Of a DNA stretch of 64,000 nt, positions 51,210 to 63,900 are shown one piece after another (position 1 is the first letter of the stretch; the number at the start of each line of letters is the position of its first letter). Made by a program: the position numbers and the translations under genes. Location: the NCBI RefSeq assembly GCF_001039355.2, contig NW_019775969.1:286500-350499 (forward strand), given 5' to 3'. The notes below the pieces were generated by a model. That model made no database searches and had not been told where the DNA came from. It saw only the letters and a program-made list of their open reading frames with translations. The stretch is from Lingula anatina (Eukaryota; Brachiopoda; Lingulata; Lingulida; Lingulidae).

Positions 51210-54200
51210 ATGTCAGAAAATCCCATATACACGCCGTTTTTTGGTGTCATGGGCGTAACAGCAGCCATGGTTTTCAGTGGTATGTATTGTTGTCTCGCAG
51301 TTTTTGATCATTTTTTATCACTGGGGGTCTCACCGGAAGACTAATCAGCATTGACATTGAGATATTCATTGATAATTTTACATTAGGAAATGACATATTT
51401 TTATGTTGTTTCAAAGAAACATCTCCTGATTCAACACATGATGTGACAATCTATATATCGTTTGATTCATTTTGATATCTTGAAACGTTTTATGCGAGAT
51501 CGGGCTGAGTTAATTTTTGTATAAAATGCCACTTCACAGTCTTGTGACATTGACTGACGTCAGTTAATACTAATAGATCGACATTAAGAAACGATGCGAT
51601 AAAATTAATTCATTATGGTATTTGAAATGTAGACAACGTTTTGCTGAATGTCATGCTTTACATGGTGATAAGATTTTATTACGGGCTGATTGTACAAAGT
51701 CCCAAATCATTACTGCTGTCATCGAGCTTTTTTACCAACTATTTGTGCTTAGAATGCTAATGAATTGAAGAAACATAGTTTACGTTCAATAAGTATTGAA
51801 AGGTTGCTTTTAGTTTAAAAAAAATCAGTTTTGAGTTACAGTCAGACAAATGATCTTCAGACAATTTTTCGATTTGGAGAGTGCTTCCAGTTGATGCTTT
51901 GACCCTTTTTCCATAGTGGTATACTTCAGCAATACAGTCTGTTCCCATACACATTGAGAAATGGACAACAAAAAAGACTGGTCAGTACTGAAAGTCAGCT
52001 CTGCACTCGGCATGGCAAATCGTATAACTTAACGAAACAGCACTAGTTTTGTGGAAAACCTTTGAAAGGAGTAAACACCCATGTAGCATAATTACATGTA
52101 AGGACTTTACGAAGGGTATAAACATAGATTGTATTGCTTGAATATATCACTCTGTGAGAAAAGACCCTTGCAATCCCAAACTTAAAGGAACCATCTACTG
52201 GATTTTGCTAAAAAGTTTATAGATATACAACATGTGCATTTCAAGCATCACTTTCTGTCATTTGAAAGTCTTCTTGCAAGAAGGAAAGGAAGGAAGACAA
52301 AAGCAAAAATATTTTATGGATTTGTAATTTATAGTTAAAAGGAGAATGAAGTTTTGAACACATTGCTCTTGTTTGATGTTTAAAATTTATTATAAATGTT
52401 ATTTTGTGTATGATTGATGCTTTTTACTCCTAGCGCTATGTCTAACCCCAACAGCAAAATTTAAATCCCTTATTATTATATTTTATGTATTTATAGCAGT
52501 TTTATGTTTAAAAAAGTATTGAAATAATTTTTCTGATCAGTGGATTTGTAAATTAGATGTTTTATTTGTAAGTCTGTATTACTATCAATCTCTTTTTTAA
52601 TTGCTTGAAAAACAAATTAACTTTTGGTGACTATCTTTTTACATTAACATTTCCATTGTAAGAAGCATCTTTGGTGGCTCCCAGCAAAAGTGTTTAATCT
52701 TGTCGTGTCAAGGCTGCCTGTAGAGTTAATAAATCAGTATGAATTGCAAAAAGGGTGGTTTGTTCCTCGTCCCTTAGGCCTGGGGTCATCCACAAGTTTA
52801 CTATGCTAGGAGCACACTAGGTTATAAATTGTGTTCTTGTAGACCCGTCCACCTCTGCTGACACATTAGGGAAAGAAAATGACATGCAATCATTGATGAA
52901 CTTCAGAAGTTATGGACTTACCAGGAAAATTATATTTTAAGTAAAATGGAATTGTTTTCATTGATTCGCCTTTGCTTCTACTAATTCTTTGGTGATAATA
53001 GTATAGACTTAATCTGTAAGTTTTTAGCATCATATTACAGAAAGACATCTGATTAATAGTGACATTTGAATTCATACCGTGCTTCAAGCTTGACTGTTTA
53101 ATTATTCAGAAGAAGAAAAATTAATTTGGAACTAATTAAACCCATTGAAGACTGATCCAGAATTCTAATGGGTGACAAATGTAGACAGTCCTGTGACCAG
53201 TTTTGTAATAGGGAGCCACATGACTGGTCATGTGGTGATGATCTGTGGGGAAGGTGATAACAGCTCCATTGACAGATGATGTATTAAGTTTGTGTTACAC
53301 TGTGGCCAGGTACACTGGTATAAGGATAGTTTAACTAATTTCTAAGAATTTTTCTTTTTATTTATTTATTTTTGCTTAATGGTGGAATGATTGGTGTCGA
53401 ATTTTTTTTTTTTCTTTTTTTTTTTTGACATGACTTTTCATATGTGAAAACATTAAAATATATACAGTTATATTGTATATATTTTATTATTTATTCAAAA
53501 CGTTAAAAATTGGTGGGGTCTCAGTGGAAATTTTGATAACAGTTCTCAATTCCAGTTTTGAAATTGCACACATTTCCAGCCATTGTGCCAACTCATTGAT
53601 CATAATTCTTGTCTATTGTCCTGCAGATAGTGAGAATATTGATAATTGATAAAATAACTTATCTTCTGGATATAGTAACATGATAGAGAGAGTGAGGGTG
53701 TCAGATGGAACAGGAAGGGAGGTGTCCATGATTTGAAATCAATTTTTAAAAGGCCAGGTCTATGAAAATTGACTTTATATTGTCTCTACATCAGGACCAA
53801 CATAAACCAGCAATAAACTTACTGATATTGTCTGATGACCTGGTGGTTTAACTTTTTTTAAAAGTCTAAGGCATGATAAGGTCCTTATCAGTATGGAAAC
53901 TTCAATCTCACCACACCCGGAAATTCCAACTGTTTTCACCATGAAAGAAGTAATTCACGTAAATTCATGTGCAAATTTCATTTTGTTAGTGGGGCAGAAT
54001 TTGAAATTAGTGTCAGGTTGATGAAGTATGTATTGCAGGATGAAAGCATCATTTCCTGATTTGTGTAGGTGTTTCACAAAAGAACAAAATAGATTGGTTT
54101 AGATTTAAGTGTTCTTGAAAGCCTTATTATAAAAATATCCTGGAATTCCTGCATTTTATTATATTCCCACTGCAGAATGAAAAGCTATCAATAAATTCCA

Positions 54201-55160
54201 TGTCATTTTGTTGGAATATAAGCGCTTTATGTCATGGAGCTATAGTATACTTGAGAACCAGATTATGCAGCGCAGTAATAAGCAGGCTATTGATTTTCCT
54301 AGGTCCTTGCTATGAACTAGATCAATAATTACAAGTAACCACTTTGGTACTGCATATTCTGCTGAATGACAGGACTCTCCATATCTGAGCACACTGCCCA
54401 CAAAACGCCAATATAGACATGTAGGAGATTTGGTGCCTGTGTGTTTGCTTTAGCTTGGAATTTCAATAATTATAGTGACTTTCCTTCCATGTGACTTGTT
54501 AACTAAGGGGAGTGTTGCATTGGTAGTATTCTATTGATTCCTTACCATTTGTGTATGAAAGGTTGTGTTTTTCTAAGACTTGATGTAGTATGGAAAAGAA
54601 CTTAATAGTATAAAGACTTCTGAAGTGTGTTGTTTTCGTAGGTTTTTAAATTTTTTATTAGGCAATGTACATGGTTTTATATCTTTTACAATCCACTATC
54701 ACTAATAATCTATGTAGTACATTAAACCATCTGATAATATTTGATTGCGTGCAGGACTCATAGCACCACCTAATTGTAACCAGAAGTATTCCAACTAACA
54801 TTACCACACAGACAGGATCCCAAATCTGACCGGACGCGTGTCACAAGCTAGACCTGCTCTGAATGTGCCCATACTGAAGGCCAACATTTTAAGTAAAGCA
54901 TCAACACATCATCATTTCACAGACAGATGATGAAAGCACTAGTATTACATACAATAGTAAAAGTTCACAAACCTGATAATGGCTGAAGCATGTTTTATAT
55001 TTTCACCTTTGAGAGCAGCCTGATGCTGGTATTGCACCTTTTTCAAACACTTCATTTCATCTGCAACATGCTTTTTATATAGAAATGCTGTAATGTCAGT
55101 ACACATTGCCATTACTGAGTATTTCCATATCTTTTGAACAAGTCATGTACATTTCTGTTT

Positions 55161-55216
<56 letters not shown>

Positions 55217-56493
55217 TTAAAGATGTATATACACTGTATTATATTTTCCAGTTTTTGGAGCAGCCTCTGGTGCTGTCCTGTTTGGCTTGTGGGTTCCAGT
55301 CATGCAAGCTCATGTATCAGTTGTTGTCATGTATTAATGTGTTCCAGGTTTTATTTACAACTTGCTTTAAATTTCACCAGTGATTTTCAGCTTGTTTTTA
55401 GTCACTCTATGGTGTTGCAAGGTATTACATCCACATCAGTAGTAAGTACTGAATATTTATTTCATGTATTTCATTTCGTCCTATATATTATATTTTTCAG
55501 CTTTTGGAGCAGCCTATGGCACTGCTAAATCTGGTACAGGCATTGCAGCCATGTCAGTCATGAGGCCAGAGCTGATCATGAAGTCCATCTTGCCAGTGGT
55601 CATGGCTGGTATCGTGGCTATCTACGGCCTGGTGGTGGCTTTGCTGATTGCTCAAGACATCAGTCCAAATTATACCTTAACAGCGTAAGCAAAGTTCTGT
55701 TGATAGCCTTAAAGTGCATTCAGTACAGCAGATTTATATATCCGCGGATCAAATATGGTGACCCGCTAAAAAGCCTACCACTTAAATTCTGAGTAGACAC
55801 AGAACAGATTCCTCATGGGGATTACACAACAAGTATTCGAGTGAGTTGGCCATATTTGAATGCAGATCTGTTAGTCTGCTGTTCTGAATACGCTCTTTAA
55901 GTCTTAGTCCAAATTTTTCTTCAACAGAGTAAATATTTTTGTTGATGGCCTTAGTTAGTCTCATACTCAGCATGGAGTAATTGCTATGTAAATGTCTTAA
56001 TTAATGAAACCAGTACAGGTCAGCTTCTAGAGCTAGACAAAATACATATTTATGGAGTCGCCCTAGTATATTTCTTAGATAAAGGTAAAAAGGGTGATTT
56101 CTTATTGATCAGAATAAAGGCAAAATTTGTTTTTGATGACCTATGTTCAACCAATATTTACTATTTGATAATTTGATTTCTAAAAAGGTTACTTGACAGT
56201 TGGTAAACTTCGACTGATGTAACTGGATTTATACAAAATTTTAGTGCTATCTACACTCTTCCATTTGAAATTTCAGGAGCTTCGCTCACTTGGGAGCAGG
56301 TCTTAGTGTAGGACTTAGTGGATTGGCTGCTGGCTTTGCTATCGGCATAGTCGGTGATGCAGGTGTAAGAGGAACAGCACAGCAACCTAGGCTATATGTT
56401 GGTATGATCCTGATCCTTATTTTTGCTGAAGTGCTGGGTCTATACGGACTTATTGTTGCCCTTATCCTGTACTCCAGAGGCAATGCTACATAG
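51210..56493 (+). CDS. ATP6V0C: V-type proton ATPase 16-kDa proteolipid subunit c
   Basis: Subunit c of the V0 rotor ring carries protons across endomembranes when ATP hydrolysis turns the ring. Three exons, 51210-51279, 55501-55684 and 56277-56493, total 471 nt and 156 residues, the usual size. All sites are GT-AG and phases agree. The protein has the four-helix double-hairpin layout: TM1 near residues 10-35, then [22 protein letters not shown]2 at about 53-75, TM3 with [20 protein letters not shown], and TM4 with [13 protein letters not shown]. Glu136 is the proton-carrying carboxylate. The start has A at -3. The C-terminus YSRGNAT is slightly longer than the common STK-type ending. Intron 1 is 4.2 kb and contains a decayed copy of exon 2. 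A polyadenylation signal lies at 56603. Confidence 0.97.
51280..55251. other. V-ATPase c subunit gene, intron 1 (most of it)
   Basis: About 4 kb of AT-rich intron with short T runs (near 53401) and an (AT)n tract at 55164-55213. I see no other coding segment here apart from the decayed exon that follows. Confidence 0.8.
55164..55213. repeat. (AT)n microsatellite
   Basis: About 50 bases of alternating AT, just upstream of the decayed exon copy. Confidence 0.95.
55252..55441 (+). pseudogene. Decayed duplicate of V-ATPase c exon 2 (possible poison exon)
   Basis: The acceptor and first bases (tattatattttccag, then tttttggagcagcctctgg) match the real exon 2 boundary (tattatatttttcag, then cttttggagcagcctatgg) almost base for base. 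In the exon 1 phase it reads VFGAASGAV and onward for about 28 codons, then stops at TAA 55335-55337. A gtaagt donor at 55442-55447 would make a 190-base exon, against 184 for the real one. The only intron to exon 2 would be 59 bases. Beyond the start, similarity is weak. It may be a dead duplicate, or a cassette that triggers decay when included. Confidence 0.55.
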
Positions 56494-56602
56494 ATTGCTG
56501 GACCTTTACAATAGAATGTGTGAGTGGAGCAATGACACAATGAATGAATATTACTGTAACTTTGCTGACTTTGTCTCTTATGAACCAATATATTTAAATG
56601 TG

Positions 56603-56608
56603 AATAAA
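56603..56608 (+). terminator. Polyadenylation signal (AATAAA), V-ATPase c subunit gene
   Basis: An AATAAA hexamer lies 110 bases after the stop codon, with further signals near 57082 and 58035 that could give longer 3' UTRs. Confidence 0.6.
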
Positions 56609-57604
56609 ATAAAAGGGGGGAAAAGACCTGTTGAAACAGATTTTGTTTCTACTACCTTGTATGGTATCAGAACTTGCTGACTTTTTTGTTCAGGTTGTGG
56701 GAGGGTAAGAAAAAATATTTACCAAGGTGTCAAAGTTGTTTCTACTTCTGAGATTCAATAGTTGCTTCTTTTGGGATCTCCTCTAAGATACGAGTTTGAC
56801 ATCAAGTGGAGGACCAATGTTATAATATTATATAGATAATGGGGATTTTCAAAGAGAAAAAAAATGAACCAAAACTCATGACTTTGATAACTGAAATACT
56901 GACTAGCTTGATATGAATGAGTGTCACCTATGTCTGGCAAAGCAATGTTGTGTGTAATATATTTCTTGTAAGTAGCTGTTTTGTAGTTAATTAGGAGATA
57001 CAGCTTGTGATGATGGGTCATCAACTTCAAACAATTGTGAGAGCTAATCCACTGACTGGATGTACATATAGATAAAGGCTAGAATAAAAGAACAAAAACT
57101 GTTTAAATGTTGTGCAGTAAAAGTATATTTATGGTAGACGCATTGCACATAGTATTACATGCATCTTATTTACTGAGAACACTTCACAAACTGTATGTGA
57201 AAGATGAGGGCAGTGTCTGTGCTGCAGGAAACCTTTGGATAAGAGGTTGTGCAATATATCTGACATCGCTGGCCATCAGTTCACTGTATTGACAAAATCC
57301 CTGGCAAGTAGACTCAAGGTGTTTAACAATATGTGAGCTGATGGCCATCATTACTTGATTAGTTTGGGAGCAGTTCTCTCGGGGAGGGGTCTCGTGGGCT
57401 TAGAATAACTCTTCGTTTCTCTTGGAAGCCTCTCCAGGCAAGGTTTGTTTAGAAAAAGCATCAAGGCTAACACATGATACATCTGTCATTATTTATTACC
57501 AATACCATTATGTAGCTGACCAATGGGCTGACCATTTGTGTTTAACACAACAGCATAATCTCCACACTGTCAATGGCTTCTTACAGGAGACAAAAACGGG
57601 ATCT

Positions 57605-57606
<2 letters not shown>

Positions 57607-57665
<59 letters not shown>
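57607..57665. repeat. (AT)n microsatellite
   Basis: About 58 bases of alternating AT followed by a short CA run. Confidence 0.95.
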
Positions 57666-57673
<8 letters not shown>

Positions 57674-58807
57674 ATGTGGTTATCTTGACAGAGAAAACAA
57701 GGGCTTTGCTCTGTACAGGGAGCATCTCTTAGCAGTGAAGAAATAATATGGTTCACTATCAAGCCCACTTTTTTTAGATTAATCCATTTCAGTTGTGAAG
57801 TGTCATGATGTTCAGTTGTCACAATTTTTGCAAGAAACTTTCTGAATGTATAAACAACCTCACTCTGCTACAAAGTACAGCCCATTGCAGCAGTTATTGA
57901 CTACAGCTTTTTAAAGCTGTGCAGCTGTAATTACATTTGCTACCGTAAGATAAGCCTTCTCCAATGCCTACCCAACATTCCGAAAGGTTGTCTGTGTTGT
58001 TACTGCCAGATGCTAATGTACTAGAAAGACCAGAATAAATTCAGTATGACAATATTATTGTGAGATTGTGTTGCATTTGATTTATTAAAGCTCCCAGATG
58101 GTTGTTACAAAAAAAAAAAAAAAAAAAAAAAGTTCTTGATCTGATGACATCACTCAATTCATGTTACTTATTTTGACCTTAGTAAAAATTACTACTAGTA
58201 ACATTACTGTAGTGTACCATGATGAATATGTATCATAAAAAGAGTACAAGTAAAATTTACAAAAAATAAATAAATAAATAAATAAAAAATAATAATAAAT
58301 AAAGGCTGATCATGTATAATGAATTATTAATAATACCTTGCGAGGATTCCAGAACCCTGCAGTATTTTGTACTTGGTATGTTATCAATCTTAAGGTTTCA
58401 GTTATATTAATATATTTATAAGGATATAGATCTATATTCATACAACAAAGAAGTTGCCTCTATTTACAGAATTTTTAATGCATTTCTCTTTTGACAAAAA
58501 AAAGTACTGGGCAAAGATATTTTATTGGTTGAAAAGAAAAACTTTCCAGTCAAGACAATTTTAATGTAAATTTTAATTATTAAAATCTGTTGCAAACCAT
58601 TTATCCGTCTGGCAAGTGCATTGCGTTTTCTCAACTCTAATCACACCTAACACAATATGTAGATAAATATTATTGCTGCAGTAGCGGTGGATAGTTTTCG
58701 TGGAAATTTGCCATGATCAAAACAACAGCAGGAGTAGCAAGCAGGAGCACCTGTCCAAGATCAAATACTCCAGTGCTATAGATTATGCCTTCTGCGCTCG
58801 GTTCAGT

Positions 58808-60996
58808 ATGGGTCAGAAATTGTGCTGTACTACACCGAACAAGAGAAGAAGTCCTCGTCGACACAGGAGTGCCAGCCCTAGGACGCAGAGGACCCGGGGA
58901 GGTGAAATTGTGAGCGAGCCTGAGCTGCACCAAGGTCACTGCGAGGAATTAGAAGATGGAAGCGGCTTCCTGAGAATGGAAACTAGCACCGGAGAACTCG
59001 TACGGAAAGAATGCTGCCTAGTAGAACAGTGGAGAGCCTCCGTAGCAGGTATACCTACTTCCGTGCCTGTCGAAAAATTGAATAAGAAGAGGTTGTAACG
59101 TGAACCTTATTTAACAATTAAAATATTTTTTTAAAAGAAAACTTGCCTTGGCTAAATCCAGGCATTTCAAATCACTCAAGTTTATACTGTATAGCGCTGC
59201 ATTATTGTAATCCCTGTGTAAATATAGCTCACAATGCATGTGTGAGTGGATGTGTGCTTCATATACTGTACACTGTATATAATATTAGGGTTGTATGTAT
59301 ATTTTAATATAATTAAAATTAGGCCTCAAAATAATTCTGAAACTGTAATTTTTAAAAAAATCACCCAAGCTGAACAAATGGAACATGCTTATCTTAATAT
59401 ATAAATCAAATTACCATTGCTCATAATTCTTATCATTAATTTTTATTATAAGGCACACTGGGTTTTGAGGATTCCCCTGTGGTATGTACCTATCCTCTGT
59501 ACCACTGTAGTCTGAGATGGGTCGGGTTTAGGCTATGTCGCTGGCAGCTCAGTGTGGTACATGACAGACAGAAGAAATGCTTGGTGTTTGTGAGGTAAAG
59601 TGACATTCATATTAAGGCCATCATTGTTAGGATGTTTGTAACATAATATATGCTAGAACTGGAATTTATGGCTTACTGGTTTTCTTTATTATAATTTATT
59701 ATAACTTTTGTTTTAATTTTATAATTTTTGTTCTTGACAAAACTGTGATTATGTTCAAATTGTGAAATTTTCCATAAATAAAAGAAAGTGAAGCATGTAG
59801 CATAACTTTACTGTCAATTTTTTTCCTGAAAATGACCTTTAACAGTTTAAATTTTTTAATAACTAATTTCTAGTTATTTTTTTAAGCACTGATTACACAA
59901 AAAATATTATGCTGACGAAAGTCATGAATAGACCCCGACCCCGCATTATGGAACGATAAATCAAAAGCATAGATTTCCTTTGAATTGATATTTTCAATTT
60001 TTCTCAATTCTCAGATACCATCTAGATGTCCGAGGTGCTGTCCACCACACCTCCACCCCTGTCCCCTACCACCAACACCCTGAGGTCCTAGCTAGAATAG
60101 AGGACTCTGCTATGAATGTCATCCACATAGACGACACCGCCTACTGCTACCAAGACCACATGGTGGTTATAGGCATCTTCAGACTTCCGCCTATGATTAT
60201 CACATTCGTGTGTGTAGACCTGAAGGAGAAGAGTATAGTCTCATGTTTCGATGCACCAGAACAATATAACATAGATGTGCGCTATAAAAGTGTTATAAGT
60301 CCCGACAAGACAAAGATTGGTGTGTTGTATGAGAAACATGACTCCTGGAAACTCTACCTGTACTCAGTCGGTACATCACAGAAGCTGAATATAATCGAGT
60401 TATTTGATTGGACAGGTGCTCCTATTTATAATCTCTGGATGGGGCCAGGGACCTTGGCCTTTGACCCCAGGTATGGCTGGTCCCGACTCGCCTTCTGTCG
60501 AGGAACCCATCTTGCCTTCTGGGATTTGAAATCTCACCAGCGTTTGCATCAGATAACAGTCAGCAATGCCCGAGACGCCTTTGAGTACGGACTTCCCATG
60601 TACAGTCCTGATGGGCGTTTCCTTGTTGTTGTCTATATTCTTGTCATTACAGAGGACAGATTTTCTGTGACAAAGGTGGACATATTCGACAGTGACAATT
60701 TAATCCGTTTGGCCACCTCATCACAGGATTGCGTGATTAATGGCCTGCATGTGTGCTCATGTTTACCCATGTTTTCAGCCTGTAGTCAACGGCTGGCAGT
60801 TGTCTCCAGTGATGTCCGTCACAGCAACTCGTATTGTAAAATGTGTGTATTTGAATTACCTCAGCCAATCAACCTTCAAGAAATTTGCCGAATGGTGATC
60901 ATACGATCTGTCAGACATAAAAAATCGCTCCTGAAGAAGCTGCCACTGCCTCCAACAATACTCGGCTTTCTCACCTTTCAGCCCATGCTGGAGTGA
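58808..60996 (+). CDS. SOCS-box protein with N-terminal lipidation motif and WD-like region
   Basis: Three exons, 58808-59048, 59453-59594 and 60015-60996, total 1365 nt and 454 residues, with GT-AG sites and consistent phases. The start has A at -3 and G at +4. The N-terminus MGQKLCC fits an N-myristoylation site (Gly2, Cys at position 6) with adjacent palmitoylatable Cys6/Cys7, followed by an Arg/Ser-rich basic stretch to ~residue 30. The middle has propeller-like phrases such as RLAFCRGTHLAFWDLKSHQ and MYSPDGRFLVVVYI. Residues ~412-454 form a SOCS box: LQEICRMVI fits the elongin B/C box (L-x3-C-x3-hydrophobic) and KKLPLPPTI the cullin-5 box (LPxP). By family knowledge such a protein would be the substrate receptor of a CUL5 ubiquitin ligase, here held at a membrane. 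The substrate is unknown, and I cannot name an orthologue. Confidence 0.85.
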
Positions 60997-63900
60997 GAAT
61001 TGTTGTATTCATTATTGTAATTTGATGTCAGATAAAAGAAACACCCAGTTTTATTCCTTTTTTTAAATGATGCACAAATCAGTATTTATTTATTTACCAT
61101 CATTTTATTATTAGTGTTTTTTTATATGAAGAGTTTGTAAAAAAAAAAACACCTTTCTTGCAAATAGTTTATGTTCAGAAATTTTTTATTTACAATTTTT
61201 AACTTATTTATTGTGAGCTTGATACTTTACTTTCATACACTGTACCCTCATGACTGTGCCATTTCAGAAGTCTTCAAGGTTGAAGCTTTATATGGTCCCA
61301 TTGTTTGTACTTCCATGATGTGTTACAGGCCCTTAGCCAACAATATCAAAGGAAGGAAGGAAAGGGGGGGGGGAGCTTTTTCTGAAAAAGGGGACCTTTT
61401 ACCATGAAACCCTCTTGCACCAATTTTAACCCAGAGCAGATCTTTTCCTGGCAAAAGGGGTGGTTTGTTTGACGATCCCCTCCCCTCCTCGGCCTGTGTT
61501 ATTTTGTATTACTAGTCATTTCCACACATATTTTTCAGTGTATTACATTTGTACTTTATGTTCAAATTTTTATAAAAATGACTTTGTAATAACAAAGATG
61601 TAATTATTAGTGCAAACAATAAGAAGTTTTTTTGTCAGTTCAAGACTGATTTTTATACTTATTGTACTTGACTTGGTACTGTTGATGTATTGTGTAGTAT
61701 GTTTTCTATTAGAAATTGTTTCACGTATATTGCCAAGCAGTCCATTTATACTGACATCTTACACAAACATTCATGAACTCTTTAAAGTCAGTTTGGTAGT
61801 TAAACCCTTATTTTATAATTTCATTAGCTGCAAAAGACACACACTTGGCAGGAGTAGAATATTGAATTTTTCCGGATTTTTCATGGTAATTTTAAGCAGA
61901 TATATTTGTGTTATGTTCTGTAATCATACAATATTAGTACTGTATCGATCCCAGGGTCACTGTTATATGCTCATATGTTACTTTTAAATATTTCTTGATT
62001 TAACTGTGAAGGTGCACCTACATATAAGTTTGTCCAATTGAGTATTATTATTATTATTATTGAAGTCTGTCTTACTCCCAGCCACAACATATAATCCCTA
62101 TTTATGCAATATTGATGTGCATAGCAGCCAGTATTATAAGGAATTAAGTTACTTAATATCTGTGTGAAAGTTTAAAATGCAGCCTGGAGTGAAAGTGATT
62201 CACTTTGCATAAATACAAAACAAAAAATTTGCATAATATTTGTGAAACCCGATCTGATTAATTTCATTAGCTATTTATTTTTCATTTAGACCAAGAAGGT
62301 AGGTTTGGAAATATTGTCTTAACATCACAATCCCAAATCTCTTTTTTTTTTTCATCTTGGAAAGAAAACTAAGCCCAGAATACATGTATGTGACTGAATC
62401 AGATTGTTGTCTTTTGTAACACGGTCTACATCATGCTGATGTCACAATAAAGCAGCAAACATCAGATTTTAAAACAGTTTTTACTTGAAAGTACATCAAC
62501 TGTTTCATGTTGAACTAATTTTTAGATCAAGTTTATTTTCAAAAAATCATTTTTAGCATTTTGTGACATGAATTAATGTTGCCAAAAATAATCCAGTACC
62601 TCCATACAATCATCATTGCCTTTGACTTAGTTTTGAATTTCTTGCAGAAGTCAGAATTTCCTGGAAGTTGGCTTGAACGTTGGCAATCAATTATTAAATT
62701 TCGATTAAATTTTTCCAGATTGTTAGAGTTGTGGCAAATGCTAAGATGGGGGGGATTTAAGGTTGGTTATTTGAGGGGAAAACGTTTATTCCTGGTAAAT
62801 TTGTTGTATATCAGATTTTCACTAGAAAGTCTTAACACTGAGCACCTTTTATTAAGTGGCGTATCACCTAGCTTTTACAACAGAAAATTAAGTCAAAGTT
62901 TATCAAACTTTCATACTTTGTTTTGAACCAGATTTAAATAGATCAATTTTTAAAAGGACGTATGAACAATAAAACAATTTTAAATAAAAGCATTATCTAC
63001 TGTTTTTACATAGAAAGTAAGTTGATATCCAACAACCATAAGACATGTTTTTATAACCTCTTTATTGACATTTGATGTGGAATCCTCTCATAATACAACT
63101 AAAAAAACTTAAATCAAATGTTGTATCCTATCCATAATTTTCCCACTAAATCAAACTTTGCTAAAAAAATTAATTAATTAATAAGTAATAATAAAGCAAT
63201 TTTTTCCTACTCATGAATCATTACTAGACCTATTCTTGAACTTGGATTCGATGTCTTATATAATTTCTTTATAAGTAGCTAAGTTCTAAACTAGCTCAGT
63301 GTGTCCTATAGCTAGTTCTAAATGACTGGCCAGTCGCTTAGATTACCGTGTCTTCCTGTACATTTAAGAGTGAAATATGTACTAAAGGTGACTTACTTTG
63401 AGGGACTTTATCATTTTAAAGGTCTGAAATGGGAAAGATGAGTAATCTTAGAAAATGAGTTTGGGACATTTTTAAAAGCAGAAAATATTTACCTTTAACA
63501 TCCCCAATGCTTGAAAACAAAAGCTACATTTTTATTGTGCTTTGTACAATAAAGTGCACCTTAAACTTCACCTACATGTGGTACTAGCAATACTTTAACA
63601 ATGGCATAATGCCTAAGGTTGAACTTGTGCCACTACGTACTCCAGCTAGTCAGATGAAAATGTTTGCATCAAAGGACTTCAAGTCCAAACACATGCTTAA
63701 ATGCAACTAGAAAAGAAGACAAAAGTTACAGACAGATTTATGATCATCAAAACACTTAAGTGAGTTTTTTCGTGTATCTAATTATTCATTTAAAAATGCA
63801 TCTACCATTTTGCTTATTAAAAACAATAAAAAATGTCTGGAAAATCTCAAATATTGATGCTTATATTTTCTGTTGCTCAGCATATAAAGCATCTCAGAGC

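Larger units (their letters stand above)
56494..58807. other. 3' UTR and intergenic DNA between the V-ATPase and SOCS-box genes
   Basis: Contains an (AT)n tract at 57607-57665, a 20-plus base poly(A) near 58110-58131 and A-rich AAAT repeats near 58262-58300. Upstream of the next start codon, the frame is open from about 58700 but without an earlier in-frame ATG. No other gene is seen. Confidence 0.7.

Noticed and set aside
55106-55528. 140-codon plus-strand frame with two similar SSFWSSLW-type phrases
   Set aside because: It is the wrong-frame shadow of the decayed exon and the real exon 2 of the V-ATPase gene, joined through an (AT)n microsatellite. The repeated phrase simply reflects the exon duplication.
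58700-58807. Upstream extension of the SOCS-box protein frame
   Set aside because: The frame is open but has no in-frame ATG before 58808, where a strong start context precedes a sensible lipidation motif.
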